Source: an uncultured Chitinophagaceae bacterium (GTDB lineage Bacteria > Bacteroidota > Bacteroidia > Chitinophagales > Chitinophagaceae). From it: DNA of 29,512 nucleotides. Shown here piece by piece: positions 9,081 to 16,691 of this stretch. The DNA is taken from the NCBI GenBank assembly GCA_937900675.1, contig CALCEA010000026.1, positions 1-29,512 of the forward strand. The letters are read 5' to 3'. Under the pieces are notes generated by a model. It was not told the origin of the DNA, did no database searches, and saw only the letters and a list, made by a program, of their open reading frames with translations. A program made the position numbers and the translations under genes. The first letter of the stretch is position 1; each line of letters starts with the position of its first letter.

Positions 9081-10412
9081 TTAACTCTTTTTAAATGCCC
9101 ATTGAATCATTAATTTCCAAGTAGGTTTCTTCCCGTATAATAATATACCTGTTCTGTATATCTTACCACTTAACCAAGTAGTAAATAAGAATCCAATAAT
9201 TAAAGTACCCATACTTAAAGCCAATTCCCAATAACTTACAGCACTTGGAACACCATAGGCTATTCTTGCCATCATTACCATTGGTGAACTAAATGGAATG
9301 ATACTTGCCCAAAATGCAATGGGCGTATTAGGATTTTGTGTTACCATATTGGTGATAATATATGAAAAGATCAAAGGCATGGTTACAGGGAATAATAAAC
9401 TTTGGGCGTCTTGAGCATCTTCATTTACTACACTGCCTACAGCGGCAAATAAAGAAGAATAAAACAAGTATCCACCCAAGAAATAAAATATAAAACAGCT
9501 AATAATCAAAGTCCAATTGGCTGTTGCAAAAGTATGTTGCATGGCATAAATCTGTTTAGCAGATTCACTAGCCCCAGCCATACCAGCAGCCATCTGTCCG
9601 TTATTTTGTTGCAATGTGGTTACCTGGTGTTGAATATCTGCAGGTAAAAAGCTTGTAGCAACGCTTGTTAAAGAAATAATTAAAGTGATCCATAGAATGA
9701 ACTGTGTAAGTCCAACTGCTCCAATACCAATAATCTTTCCTAGCATTAACTCAAAAGGTTTTACGCTACTAATAATCACTTCTGCAATACGATTGGTTTT
9801 TTCTTCCATTACACCACGCATAACCATAGTGCCATAAATAAACATGGTCAAATAAATTAAGAAACCACTTGCATATCCAATTCCCATGGCAAGTCCTGCA
9901 TTACTTTCTTTACTAGTACTTCCTTTGTCTTCATAAGCTTTTAATTCGGCAAATTGAGAAGCTTTATGAATTGAATCAAGCATATTTTGTTGAATACCTG
10001 CTTCTTGTAACATTTGATCTTCAATGGCATTATTAATCTTTGAAGTAATGCTATTTTGAAGCATGAGTCCCATAGATTTTTTAGATCTTAAGATGTACTC
10101 TGTTTTTTCATGTCCTTCAAATTTTGGAATGATTAAAACATCTGTATAACCTTTGTCTTTATAGTTATTGGTATCTACATCTTTTGGGAAACTAAATTTA
10201 ATTTGCTCTGAATTCTTCAAGGCTGATTGAATAAATCCATTAGGATCTACCACGGCAATCTTTCTATGTTCTGCACCTGATACGGATACATAAGCGGATC
10301 CTGCAATCAGCGCAACAATTAATAAAGGCATTAAAAAAGTAACCAATAAGAAGCGTTTATTACTAACTCTAGTGGTGTATTCTCTTTGTATAATTAACCA
10401 GATCTTATTCAT
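9081..10412 (-). CDS. ABC-2 type transporter permease (NatB-like)
   Basis: Inner-membrane permease of an ABC exporter, 443 residues. The layout is that of NatB-type permeases: a cytosolic start (NKIWLIIQREYTTRV), one transmembrane helix at about 20-45, a large extracytoplasmic segment of about 130 residues, then roughly six hydrophobic helices near 175-197, 226-250, 297-320, 343-361, 367-385 and 395-415. The ATPase gene ends 20 nt upstream on the same strand, so the two form an operon and a transporter. The substrate cannot be read from the sequence; the NatAB sodium-export role is only the nearest named family. It converges on sprA with a shared hairpin between them. Confidence 0.88.
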   Translation of the reverse strand: MNKIWLIIQREYTTRVSNKRFLLVTFLMPLLIVALIAGSAYVSVSGAEHRKIAVVDPNGFIQSALKNSEQIKFSFPKDVDTNNYKDKGYTDVLIIPKFEGHEKTEYILRSKKSMGLMLQNSITSKINNAIEDQMLQEAGIQQNMLDSIHKASQFAELKAYEDKGSTSKESNAGLAMGIGYASGFLIYLTMFIYGTMVMRGVMEEKTNRIAEVIISSVKPFELMLGKIIGIGAVGLTQFILWITLIISLTSVATSFLPADIQHQVTTLQQNNGQMAAGMAGASESAKQIYAMQHTFATANWTLIISCFIFYFLGGYLFYSSLFAAVGSVVNEDAQDAQSLLFPVTMPLIFSYIITNMVTQNPNTPIAFWASIIPFSSPMVMMARIAYGVPSAVSYWELALSMGTLIIGFLFTTWLSGKIYRTGILLYGKKPTWKLMIQWAFKKS

Positions 10413-10432
10413 CTGAAATATTTTTTAAAGTA

Positions 10433-11365
10433 TTATAATGGTTGAAATGCTCTAGTGGTAGAATGGGTGTCTTCTACCAATTGAATAAAGATTTCATTTA
10501 AAGATGGGAGTACCTCGTTGTAACCAACAATGTTTACATTTTCTTTTAATAAATAAGCTAGTACATCATTGCTTTTGTAACCTTCGTTAATCTTTACTAA
10601 ATTCTTATGATTTGCAGTAGATACTACAGAGAAAATAGCGTTGTCATGCAAGCTAATTGCTTCGGCAGTTTGAATACTGAAAATATTTTCTTTAAACTGT
10701 TGTTTGATATCTGTAACTGTACCATCCAAAATCTTCTTGCCAAGGTTTACTAAAACAATTTGGTCGCAGATCTCTTCCACTTGCTCCATTCTATGTGTAC
10801 TAAATATTATGGTAGAACCTTTTTTAGCTAAATTAAAAATCTCGTCTTTGATTAAATTTGCATTCACTGGATCTAATCCACTAAATGGCTCATCTAAGAT
10901 GATGAGTTTAGGTTCATGTAAAATGGTGGTAACAAATTGAAGTTTCTGGCTCATTCCCTTGCTTAGGTCCTCTACTTTCTTATTCCACCAAGATTCCATT
11001 TCAAATTTCTTAAACCAGTATTTGATTTTTTCGTTGGCATCTGATTTAGATAAACCTTTTAATTGAGCAAGGTATAATGCTTGCTCTCCAATTTTCATTT
11101 TTTTATACAAGCCTCTTTCTTCAGGCATGTATCCAATTTTTTGAATATCGTTGATGGGGTCAAATGTTTTTCCATCCAAAGTAATTGTTCCGCTATCAGG
11201 ATAAAAAATTCCAGTGATCATTCTAAGTAAAGTGGTTTTGCCAGCTCCATTGGGGCCCAATAAACCAAAAATGCTTCCTTCTTGAATGTCAAAACTAATA
11301 TCATCCACCGCTTTTTGGTCTGAATAATATTTCTTTAAATGGGATAAACTTAAAATAGGATCCAT
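10433..11365 (-). CDS. ABC transporter ATP-binding protein (NatA-like)
   Basis: Cytosolic ATPase that powers the adjacent permease. The motifs are complete: Walker A GPNGAGKTT at 37-45, ABC signature LSKGMSQ at 134-140, Walker B LIILDEP at 154-160 with catalytic Glu159, D-loop GLD, and switch His191 in STHRM. The 310-residue length includes a C-terminal extension of about 90 residues after the nucleotide-binding domain, like the DUF4162 tail of NatA/YhaQ-type ATPases. It is the first gene of the exporter operon, and a TACATTTG -7 box lies just upstream. The divergent neighbour is the phospholipase C-like gene. Confidence 0.93.
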   Translation of the reverse strand: MDPILSLSHLKKYYSDQKAVDDISFDIQEGSIFGLLGPNGAGKTTLLRMITGIFYPDSGTITLDGKTFDPINDIQKIGYMPEERGLYKKMKIGEQALYLAQLKGLSKSDANEKIKYWFKKFEMESWWNKKVEDLSKGMSQKLQFVTTILHEPKLIILDEPFSGLDPVNANLIKDEIFNLAKKGSTIIFSTHRMEQVEEICDQIVLVNLGKKILDGTVTDIKQQFKENIFSIQTAEAISLHDNAIFSVVSTANHKNLVKINEGYKSNDVLAYLLKENVNIVGYNEVLPSLNEIFIQLVEDTHSTTRAFQPL

Positions 11366-11381
11366 ATTGTCAATTTATACC

Positions 11382-11389
11382 CAAATGTA
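11382..11389 (-). promoter_or_regulatory. Candidate -7 box for the ABC exporter operon
   Basis: The minus strand reads TACATTTG, an exact match to TAnnTTTG, 16 nt before the ATPase start codon. A TTTG element about 20 nt further upstream is not evident, so only half of the promoter is supported. Confidence 0.4.
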
Positions 11390-11467
11390 ATATCCTTTTT
11401 GATAGATGGCGGCCTCATTTTTGATAAGTGGAAAAACAAGGACTATATTCGTAAAAATTTAGACCAT

Positions 11468-12448
11468 ATGTTACAGAATAAGCGTGTTTTCTCATTGATT
11501 TTAGTAGCAGCTCTAGTAGGATTGAGTAGCTGGGGTTTTTTAGTGCATCGAACAATCAATCAGATTTCCATTTATAATTTACCCGAGCCTTTGCGTTCTT
11601 TTTTTTATAAGGATAAGGCCAATTTGATATACAATTCAGTTAGACCTGATATTAGAAGAAACACTGATAAGACGGAGGGTTCAAAACATTTTATCGATTT
11701 GGAGAAGTTTGGTCCAAACGCAGTTAATAATATGCCAATGGATTGGGCTACTGCGGTGAAAAAATATTCTGAAGATACTTTGAAAGAATATGGTTGGGGG
11801 CCTTACAATGCAATTATGCAATTGAACAATTTAACCAAGGCATTTAAATCTGGCAATGCAGACAGTATATATTTTTATGCTGCAGATTTAGCACATTATA
11901 TTGGTGACTTACATGTTCCATTACATACTACAGATAATCACGATGGACAATTAACTGGTCAGAAGGGAATGCATGCTTTATGGGAATCAACTATTCCTGA
12001 GTTAACCATTCAACAATACATGTTGTACAATAATCATAAAGCAACCTATATTAAAGATCCTGCTGCTGCATTATGGGCTGATGTTAGAAAAGCACATGCT
12101 TTGTTACCAGCCATGTTTGCCATAGAAAGAGAAGTCACTATTCAATTCACACCAGATACTAAATATCGTATGCAAATGCGTTATGGTAAAGAGACTAAAA
12201 CATATACTAAACAATTTGCTGAAGCTTATGCAAAAGCTCTAGGTCAAACCATCAATGGGCAATTAATTGCATCTGCAAATATGGTCACTGATTTTTGGTA
12301 TACAGCTTGGGTAAATGCGGGTAAGCCTGCATTGGCAACTTCTAGAGATTTAAATACCGATTTAGAATTGGAATTAAAATCATTTAAGAATAATGCATTA
12401 ATCAATGATGGATTATTGATTAGCAAGAAATCAAAACCAGAAGATTAG
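11468..12448 (+). CDS. Zinc-dependent phospholipase C / S1-P1 nuclease-like secreted hydrolase
   Basis: Predicted exported trinuclear-zinc hydrolase. I start it at ATG 11468 (326 residues): this gives a clean signal peptide ending about residue 21, so the mature protein would begin WGFLVH, and an N-terminal Trp is a zinc ligand in the PLC/S1-P1 family. A longer frame from TTG 11399 would put 23 charged residues before the signal peptide. Further family motifs are HFIDLE (His74, Asp77), HYIGDLHVPLH (His143, Asp147, His149, His153), NHDG (about 157-160) and HALWES (His169, Glu173). Whether it cuts phospholipid or nucleic acid cannot be decided. It converges on the next gene with one base between the stop codons. 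Confidence 0.8.
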   Translation: MLQNKRVFSLILVAALVGLSSWGFLVHRTINQISIYNLPEPLRSFFYKDKANLIYNSVRPDIRRNTDKTEGSKHFIDLEKFGPNAVNNMPMDWATAVKKYSEDTLKEYGWGPYNAIMQLNNLTKAFKSGNADSIYFYAADLAHYIGDLHVPLHTTDNHDGQLTGQKGMHALWESTIPELTIQQYMLYNNHKATYIKDPAAALWADVRKAHALLPAMFAIEREVTIQFTPDTKYRMQMRYGKETKTYTKQFAEAYAKALGQTINGQLIASANMVTDFWYTAWVNAGKPALATSRDLNTDLELELKSFKNNALINDGLLISKKSKPED

Positions 12449-12449
12449 T

Positions 12450-14036
12450 TTATAATAAAGCTGCAGCGATGGCTTGGGCACATTTTTGACCATCCATTGC
12501 TGCACTAACAATTCCTCCAGCAAACCCAGCACCCTCACCACAAGGATATAGATTGTTAATTTGTGGATGCTGTAAACTCATTTCATCTCTAGGTATACGA
12601 ACAGGGGAGGAGGTTCTACTTTCTGTAGCCACCACTATTGCATCATTGGTATAATAGCCGCGCATTTTCTTTCCAAAAGCTTTGAAGCCTTCTTGTAAAG
12701 TTTGATGCACAAAGGGAGGAAGAACCGTTTTTAAATCACTTTCTTTTAATCCCGGTAAATAACTTGCATCTGGCAAGTCTTTGGTGGATTTGTTCTCACA
12801 AAAATTCACCAATCTACTCGCAGGTGCCACTTGTAATCCACCACCGGCAATGAATGCAGCTTTCTCCACTTCTTTTTGAAAGGCTAATAACAAAAGAGGA
12901 TCTTTTTCAGCTAACTTGATTTTTTGTTTTTGCAAAAATTGAAACGCTGCTGCTTGATCAATTTGTACCACCATACCACTATTGGCATAAGGGTTATTTC
13001 TTTTGCTAGGACTCCATCCATTCACAACAATTTCTCCCGGAGCTGTGGCAGCTGGTGCAATAATTCCACCTGGGCACATACAAAAACTAAACACACCTCT
13101 TTGGTGAACCTGTTCTACTAAACTATAACTAGCAGGAGGCAAATTGGGGTCTCTTACTAGGCAGTGATATTGAATGCTATCAATAATGGATTGAGGATGT
13201 TCTACACGAACGCCTAATGCAAATGGTTTAGCTTCAATGAATATTTGTTTTTGATTTAATAGCTCAAAAATATCACGCGCAGAATGTCCGGTGGCTAATA
13301 TCATTGCCTGGGTTGCAATACGGTCACCATCTGCAGTAATAATTTCTTTGAGTACATTTTTTTCTATGACTAAATCGGTCAACTTTTTTTCAAACAATAC
13401 CTTTCCACCACTTTGCTCAATCTGCTCTCTCATTGCAGTAATTATATGAGGCAATTTATTCGTACCAATATGCGGATGGGCTTCGTATAAAACACGCTCG
13501 TCTGCTCCAAATTGATAAAATAGGTTCAAGATTTTATCAATGCTACCTCTTTTATTACTTCTTGTATATAATTTACCGTCACTATAAGTTCCAGCGCCAC
13601 CTTCTCCAAAACAATAATTACTTTCCGGATCTACAATGCCTTCTTTATTTAGTTTGGCTAAATCTCTTCTTCTGGAGCGAACATCCTTGCCTCTTTCTAA
13701 TACAATAGGCCTTAATCCTAATAAAATACATTCCAAAGCCGCAAATAATCCAGCTGGCCCGGCACCTACAATTACTACTTCTTTGGCATTGGCAGGAAGG
13801 GTAGGGAAATGATAGGGAGTAGAAGCTCTTTTTTGTAGGGGTTCCTCTATAAAAACAAGTAAACTTAAGTTAATCCAAACCTGTTGACGGCTTCTTGCGT
13901 CTATGGATTGTTTGAGTATATGATAGCCACTAATAGAGTCTATAGGCTTGGCTAGACTTTGGGCTATATATTGAATGAGAATATTTTCTTGGGCTGCTTC
14001 GGCTGGTTTTAAGCGAAGTTGTATTTTCTGTTGCAT
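12450..14036 (-). CDS. FAD-dependent dehydrogenase (COG2509-type NAD(P)/FAD oxidoreductase)
   Basis: A 528-residue flavoprotein. The N-terminal ~80 residues form a small domain (LRLKPAEAA... through DARSRQQVWI) found in front of the Rossmann fold in this family. The dinucleotide-binding motif VVIVGAGPAGLFAA lies at 87-100, with the acidic end of the second strand at LERG. The conserved FGEGGAGTYSDGKL segment follows at about 144-157. A C-terminal flavin motif (YPCGEGAGFAGGIVSAA) closes the domain. The substrate is unknown for the family and nothing in the neighbourhood identifies it. It lies 48 nt downstream of the DUF3127 gene on the same strand and may share its transcript. Confidence 0.85.
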   Translation of the reverse strand: MQQKIQLRLKPAEAAQENILIQYIAQSLAKPIDSISGYHILKQSIDARSRQQVWINLSLLVFIEEPLQKRASTPYHFPTLPANAKEVVIVGAGPAGLFAALECILLGLRPIVLERGKDVRSRRRDLAKLNKEGIVDPESNYCFGEGGAGTYSDGKLYTRSNKRGSIDKILNLFYQFGADERVLYEAHPHIGTNKLPHIITAMREQIEQSGGKVLFEKKLTDLVIEKNVLKEIITADGDRIATQAMILATGHSARDIFELLNQKQIFIEAKPFALGVRVEHPQSIIDSIQYHCLVRDPNLPPASYSLVEQVHQRGVFSFCMCPGGIIAPAATAPGEIVVNGWSPSKRNNPYANSGMVVQIDQAAAFQFLQKQKIKLAEKDPLLLLAFQKEVEKAAFIAGGGLQVAPASRLVNFCENKSTKDLPDASYLPGLKESDLKTVLPPFVHQTLQEGFKAFGKKMRGYYTNDAIVVATESRTSSPVRIPRDEMSLQHPQINNLYPCGEGAGFAGGIVSAAMDGQKCAQAIAAALL

Positions 14037-14041
14037 GGGGT

Positions 14042-14052
14042 TAGGTATTTAT
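14042..14052 (-). promoter_or_regulatory. Upstream 11-mer shared with the neighbouring gene, copy 1
   Basis: ATAAATACCTA on the minus strand, 5 nt before the dehydrogenase ATG. The same 11 bases lie 1 nt before the DUF3127 ATG. The function is unknown; it could be a leader or translation element, or chance. Confidence 0.25.
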
Positions 14053-14084
14053 CCTAAAAAATGCCAATTATTTAAATCAGACTC

Positions 14085-14465
14085 TTAAAAAGGAAGGTCG
14101 TCGCTTCCTTCATTCATATCTCCAGCAGGCATATCAAAATAACTGCTTTCTGAAGGGGCAGCATTACCACCTAAGGCTACTGCTTCCATTCTCCAAGCGT
14201 CCAAATTGGTGATATAATTATCCTTTCCGTCTTTGTTCCACTTAGAACCCTTAATATTAAATAAAACTTTGACAGTATCTCCGATATTAAAACGATCAGG
14301 AAGGCTGGTTCTGTCCTGAACACATTGAAATTTTACATAATTTGTAATAGTCTTTCCATTGATATCATCAGACTTCTCTATCACAAATTCCCTTGTTTTG
14401 AAGGTTTCTTTTCTCTGAACAGTATCGTACTTGGCAATCAATTTGCCTATTAATTCGTAGCTCAT
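14085..14465 (-). CDS. DUF3127 domain protein with SSB-like acidic C-terminal tip
   Basis: A 126-residue cytosolic protein of the DUF3127 family, which is common in Bacteroidota and has no defined function. The start is ATG 14465 (MSYELIGKLIAKYDTVQ), the family-typical N-terminus; the frame extends 30 codons further upstream but those residues look non-coding. The body looks like a compact beta-barrel (REFVIE, YVKFQC, DTVKVLFNIKG, NYITNLDAWRME), consistent with an OB fold. It is followed by a low-complexity linker and the tip GSDDLPF, close to the DDIPF tip that SSB uses to recruit partner proteins. Single-stranded DNA binding is therefore a reasonable but unproven guess. It is divergent from dnaA and upstream of the FAD dehydrogenase. 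Confidence 0.82.
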   Translation of the reverse strand: MSYELIGKLIAKYDTVQRKETFKTREFVIEKSDDINGKTITNYVKFQCVQDRTSLPDRFNIGDTVKVLFNIKGSKWNKDGKDNYITNLDAWRMEAVALGGNAAPSESSYFDMPAGDMNEGSDDLPF

Positions 14466-14810
14466 ATAGGTATTTATTAAGTGGGTAAAGGTATATAAAA
14501 TTGGGCACATTGAAGGGGAGGGATTAAGAAAGCTAAAGGGCATTCGTTTTCGCAAAAAATAAATTCTAAAAAAAGTGGATAAAGAGTGTTTTTTATCAAA
14601 ATTGGGCTATCTTGAAAGGCGGAAAAGAGAGGTAGAAAGTGGTCTAAATCAGGCTATTTCTTACATGTAAAAAAAACCAAATAAAAAAGTTTTTTTTTCA
14701 ACAATTCTTTTGAATATTCGCAGACTGATTTAGGAAATAGGTTATTTGCAAGATCAGTGATGGATAGGTAAAATAAATTTTAACTAGTATAAAAGGGTTA
14801 GTAAGTATAT
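14466..14810. other. 345-bp intergenic region between DUF3127 and dnaA
   Basis: Non-coding and AT-rich. It must hold the divergent promoters of the DUF3127 gene and dnaA. Homopolymer runs stand out: an A tract near 14669-14676, another at 14684-14689 and nine Ts at 14691-14699. One sequence on the minus strand, TTATCCACT (14574-14582), matches the DnaA box TTATCCACA at 8 of 9 positions. No second good box and no 13-mer array were found, so an origin is not supported. A 7-of-8 -7 box (TAAATTTT, 14774-14781) lies about 30 nt before dnaA without a well-spaced -33 element. Confidence 0.5.
14467..14477 (-). promoter_or_regulatory. Upstream 11-mer shared with the neighbouring gene, copy 2
   Basis: ATAAATACCTA on the minus strand, one base before the DUF3127 start codon; it matches the copy upstream of the FAD dehydrogenase. 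A near-consensus -7 box (TACCTTTA, 14486-14493) lies just upstream of it, so the motif would fall in the short 5' leader. Confidence 0.25.
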
Positions 14811-16238
14811 ATGGCGAAAAGTGTTGACATAGTTTGGAGTAATTGTTTAAAGATAATTAAGGACATTGTAGAATGGCAACATTTTAAAACATGGTTCGAA
14901 CCTATTCAACCAGTAGAGTTAAAGGATAATGTGTTGATGATTCAGGTACCTAGCCAATTCTTTTACGAGTACATCGAAGAACATTACGTTAATTTATTAG
15001 CAAAGACTTTAAAGAGAGAGCTAGGAAAAGAAGCGAGATTAGAATACCGTATCATGGTGGATAGCGGTAATAATAAAAAAGGCTCCATGGATGTGCCAGC
15101 AAGTGGCATGAAGACATACAGTAACAATGAGATGAATTTCCCATTAGTTATTGACAATCCAGTGAAGAATCCATTTGTGATTCCTGGATTGAAGAAAATG
15201 CAAATTGATCCTCAATTAAATCATAATTACACATTTGATGCTTTTATAGAGGGCGATTGTAATAGAGTAGCTCGTAGAGCTGGTAAAACAGTTGCTGAAA
15301 AGCCAGGAGCAAACTCATTTAACCCATTAGTGATTTATGGTGGGGTAGGTTTAGGTAAAACACATTTGGCTCAAGCTATTGGAAACGATGTTAAACGCAT
15401 TCATCCAAACAAGGTGGTTTTATATGTAAGCTCTGAGAAATTTATCAATCAATTCCAAGATCATAGTCGTAATAACGCCATCAACGATTTCATACATTTC
15501 TATCAATTAATAGATGTATTAATCATCGATGATGTTCAATTCTTTAACAGAGCAGAAAAATCACAGGATGCATTTTTCGCCATCTTCAACCATTTACACC
15601 AAAGTGGAAAGCAGTTGGTATTAACTTCTGATAAAGCGCCAAAAGATTTAGAAGGATTACAAGAGAGATTATTAAGCCGTTTCAGATGGGGATTGAGTGC
15701 AGACATTCAAGTGCCAGATTACGAAACGCGTATTGAGATATTAGAGAAGAAGATGAAGGCAGATGGTTTAGAAATGCCTAAGGAAGTAGTGAAGTATGTA
15801 GCGTATAATATCAATACCAATGTTAGAGAGTTAGAAGGTGCTTTAATTTCATTATTAGCGCAGTCTTCTTTAAATAAGAAAGAAATTGATGTTGAATTAG
15901 CGAAGAAAGTATTACGCAATTTCGTAAAAACTAGCAGCAAAGAGATCACTATTGATGCCATTCAAAAAATGGTTTGTGAATTCTTTGAAGTGCCATACGA
16001 TAAGTTATTACAAAAGACCCGTAAGCGTGAAATTGTACAAGCTCGTCAAATTACGATGTATTTGGCAAAGGCTTTCACAAAGAATTCTTTGAAAACAATT
16101 GGAGAGCATTTTGGAGGAAGAGACCATACTACTGTAATTCACTCTTGCCAAACCGTGAAAGACCTAATGGATACCGATTCTATGTTCAGAGAGAACGTAA
16201 TGGAATTAACGCAGAAAGTACAGCTGGCTGCGATGTAA
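14811..16238 (+). CDS. dnaA: Chromosomal replication initiator protein DnaA
   Basis: AAA+ ATPase that binds DnaA boxes at oriC, melts the DNA and recruits helicase. The 475 residues show all four domains. Domain I is at about 1-85 (VWSNCLKIIK, FKTWFEPI). A variable linker follows. Domain III is the AAA+ core, with Walker A GGVGLGKT at 177-184, Walker B LIIDD at 237-241 and the arginine-finger segment RLLSRF near 286-291. Domain IV is the helix-turn-helix with the DnaA signature GGRDHTTVIHSC at 435-446. The start ATG at 14811 gives the usual short N-terminus MAKSVDIVW. The gene stands alone on its transcript; dnaN and gyrB are not adjacent. Confidence 0.97.
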   Translation: MAKSVDIVWSNCLKIIKDIVEWQHFKTWFEPIQPVELKDNVLMIQVPSQFFYEYIEEHYVNLLAKTLKRELGKEARLEYRIMVDSGNNKKGSMDVPASGMKTYSNNEMNFPLVIDNPVKNPFVIPGLKKMQIDPQLNHNYTFDAFIEGDCNRVARRAGKTVAEKPGANSFNPLVIYGGVGLGKTHLAQAIGNDVKRIHPNKVVLYVSSEKFINQFQDHSRNNAINDFIHFYQLIDVLIIDDVQFFNRAEKSQDAFFAIFNHLHQSGKQLVLTSDKAPKDLEGLQERLLSRFRWGLSADIQVPDYETRIEILEKKMKADGLEMPKEVVKYVAYNINTNVRELEGALISLLAQSSLNKKEIDVELAKKVLRNFVKTSSKEITIDAIQKMVCEFFEVPYDKLLQKTRKREIVQARQITMYLAKAFTKNSLKTIGEHFGGRDHTTVIHSCQTVKDLMDTDSMFRENVMELTQKVQLAAM

Positions 16239-16268
16239 TGAACTTAATTTAGTTTATTCCTCACTTTT

Positions 16269-16301
16269 TTTAGGATTTTAACGATACAGTGCTTATTTTT
16301 G
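16269..16301 (+). promoter_or_regulatory. Promoter of tRNA-Ser
   Basis: TATTTTTG (16294-16301) is an exact TAnnTTTG -7 box. A degenerate -33 element, TTTAG (16269-16273), sits 20 nt upstream. The mature tRNA begins 22 nt after the -7 box, leaving room for a short leader. Confidence 0.5.
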
Positions 16302-16305
16302 CACC

Positions 16306-16317
16306 CCTCGAAAGAGG
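16306..16317 (+). other. GAAA-tetraloop hairpin in the tRNA-Ser leader
   Basis: CCTC-GAAA-GAGG forms a 4-bp hairpin with a stable GNRA loop, ending 6 nt before the mature tRNA-Ser. It may form in the 5' leader of the precursor; this is seen in sequence only. Confidence 0.35.
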
Positions 16318-16323
16318 TTCGGA

Positions 16324-16412
16324 GGAGAGGTGGATGAGTGGCTGAAATCAGTAGTTTGCTAAACTGCCGTACGGGTTAAACTGTACCAAGGGTTCGAATC
16401 CCTTCCTCTCCG
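16324..16412 (+). tRNA. tRNA-Ser (anticodon GCT)
   Basis: An 89-nt class II tRNA. The acceptor stem GGAGAGG (16324-16330) pairs with CCTCTCC (16405-16411), with G16412 as discriminator. The anticodon loop TTGCTAA (16356-16362) carries GCT at 16358-16360, reading AGC and AGT serine codons. A long variable arm closes with GTAC/GTAC, as expected for serine. The T arm is AAGGG, then loop TTCGAAT, then CCCTT. The CCA end is not encoded. Confidence 0.97.
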
Positions 16413-16424
16413 CACAATTAGTTC

Positions 16425-16457
16425 TTTTGATACAATACCGGTTTAAAAATACTTATA
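16425..16457 (+). promoter_or_regulatory. Probable promoter of tRNA-Pro
   Basis: TTTTG (16425-16429) as the -33 element, a 20-nt spacer, then TACTTATA (16450-16457) as a degenerate -7 box. This suggests tRNA-Pro can be transcribed separately from tRNA-Ser. Confidence 0.4.
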
Positions 16458-16470
16458 ACGCAAGTTATAA
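16453..16470 (+). other. Inverted repeat in the tRNA-Pro leader
   Basis: TTATAAC (16453-16459) and GTTATAA (16464-16470) flank a GCAA tetraloop: a perfect 7-bp palindrome ending 5 nt before the mature tRNA. It could fold in the precursor leader or act as a protein-binding site overlapping the promoter. Confidence 0.4.
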
Positions 16471-16475
16471 TGGAA

Positions 16476-16549
<74 letters not shown>

Positions 16550-16683
16550 CAGATAGAAACAAAGCCTCAGCAGAAATGCTGAGGCTTTTGTGTTTCAGGA
16601 CGAATGCGTCAAGCTCGCTTGAATGCATGAGGACTGAAATACAAAAGCAACGCTGGCGAAGCCAGCGGCTTTGTTTCTATCTG
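16550..16683. repeat. 134-bp inverted duplication (foldback element) abutting tRNA-Pro
   Basis: The terminal arms CAGATAGAAACAAAGCC (16550-16566) and its perfect complement (16667-16683) are 17 bp. Inside, GCTTTTGTGTTTCAG (16584-16598) pairs with CTGAAATACAAAAGC (16634-16648) over 15 positions with one G·T. The centre is CAAGC-TC-GCTTG (16610-16621). Each half also holds its own hairpin: TCAGCA-GAAA-TGCTGA on the left and CGCTGGC-GAA-GCCAGCG on the right. The whole stretch is thus an imperfect palindrome whose two halves have different stem sequences but the same structure. No target-site duplication or coding capacity is evident. Confidence 0.75.
16561..16590 (+). terminator. Rho-independent terminator of tRNA-Pro
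   Basis: AAAGCCTCAGCA (16561-16572) and TGCTGAGGCTTT (16577-16588) form a perfect 12-bp stem with a GAAA tetraloop, followed by TTGTGTTT. It starts 12 nt after the mature tRNA and is part of the larger foldback element, whose outer arm competes for the same AAAGCC bases. Confidence 0.85.
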
Positions 16684-16691
16684 ACCCACCC

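Noticed and set aside
14466..14810. Chromosomal origin (oriC) upstream of dnaA
   Set aside because: Only one near-match to a DnaA box (TTATCCACT, 8 of 9) was found, and no cluster of boxes or ordered AT-rich repeats. Homopolymer runs alone are not evidence. A GC-skew plot of the whole chromosome would decide.
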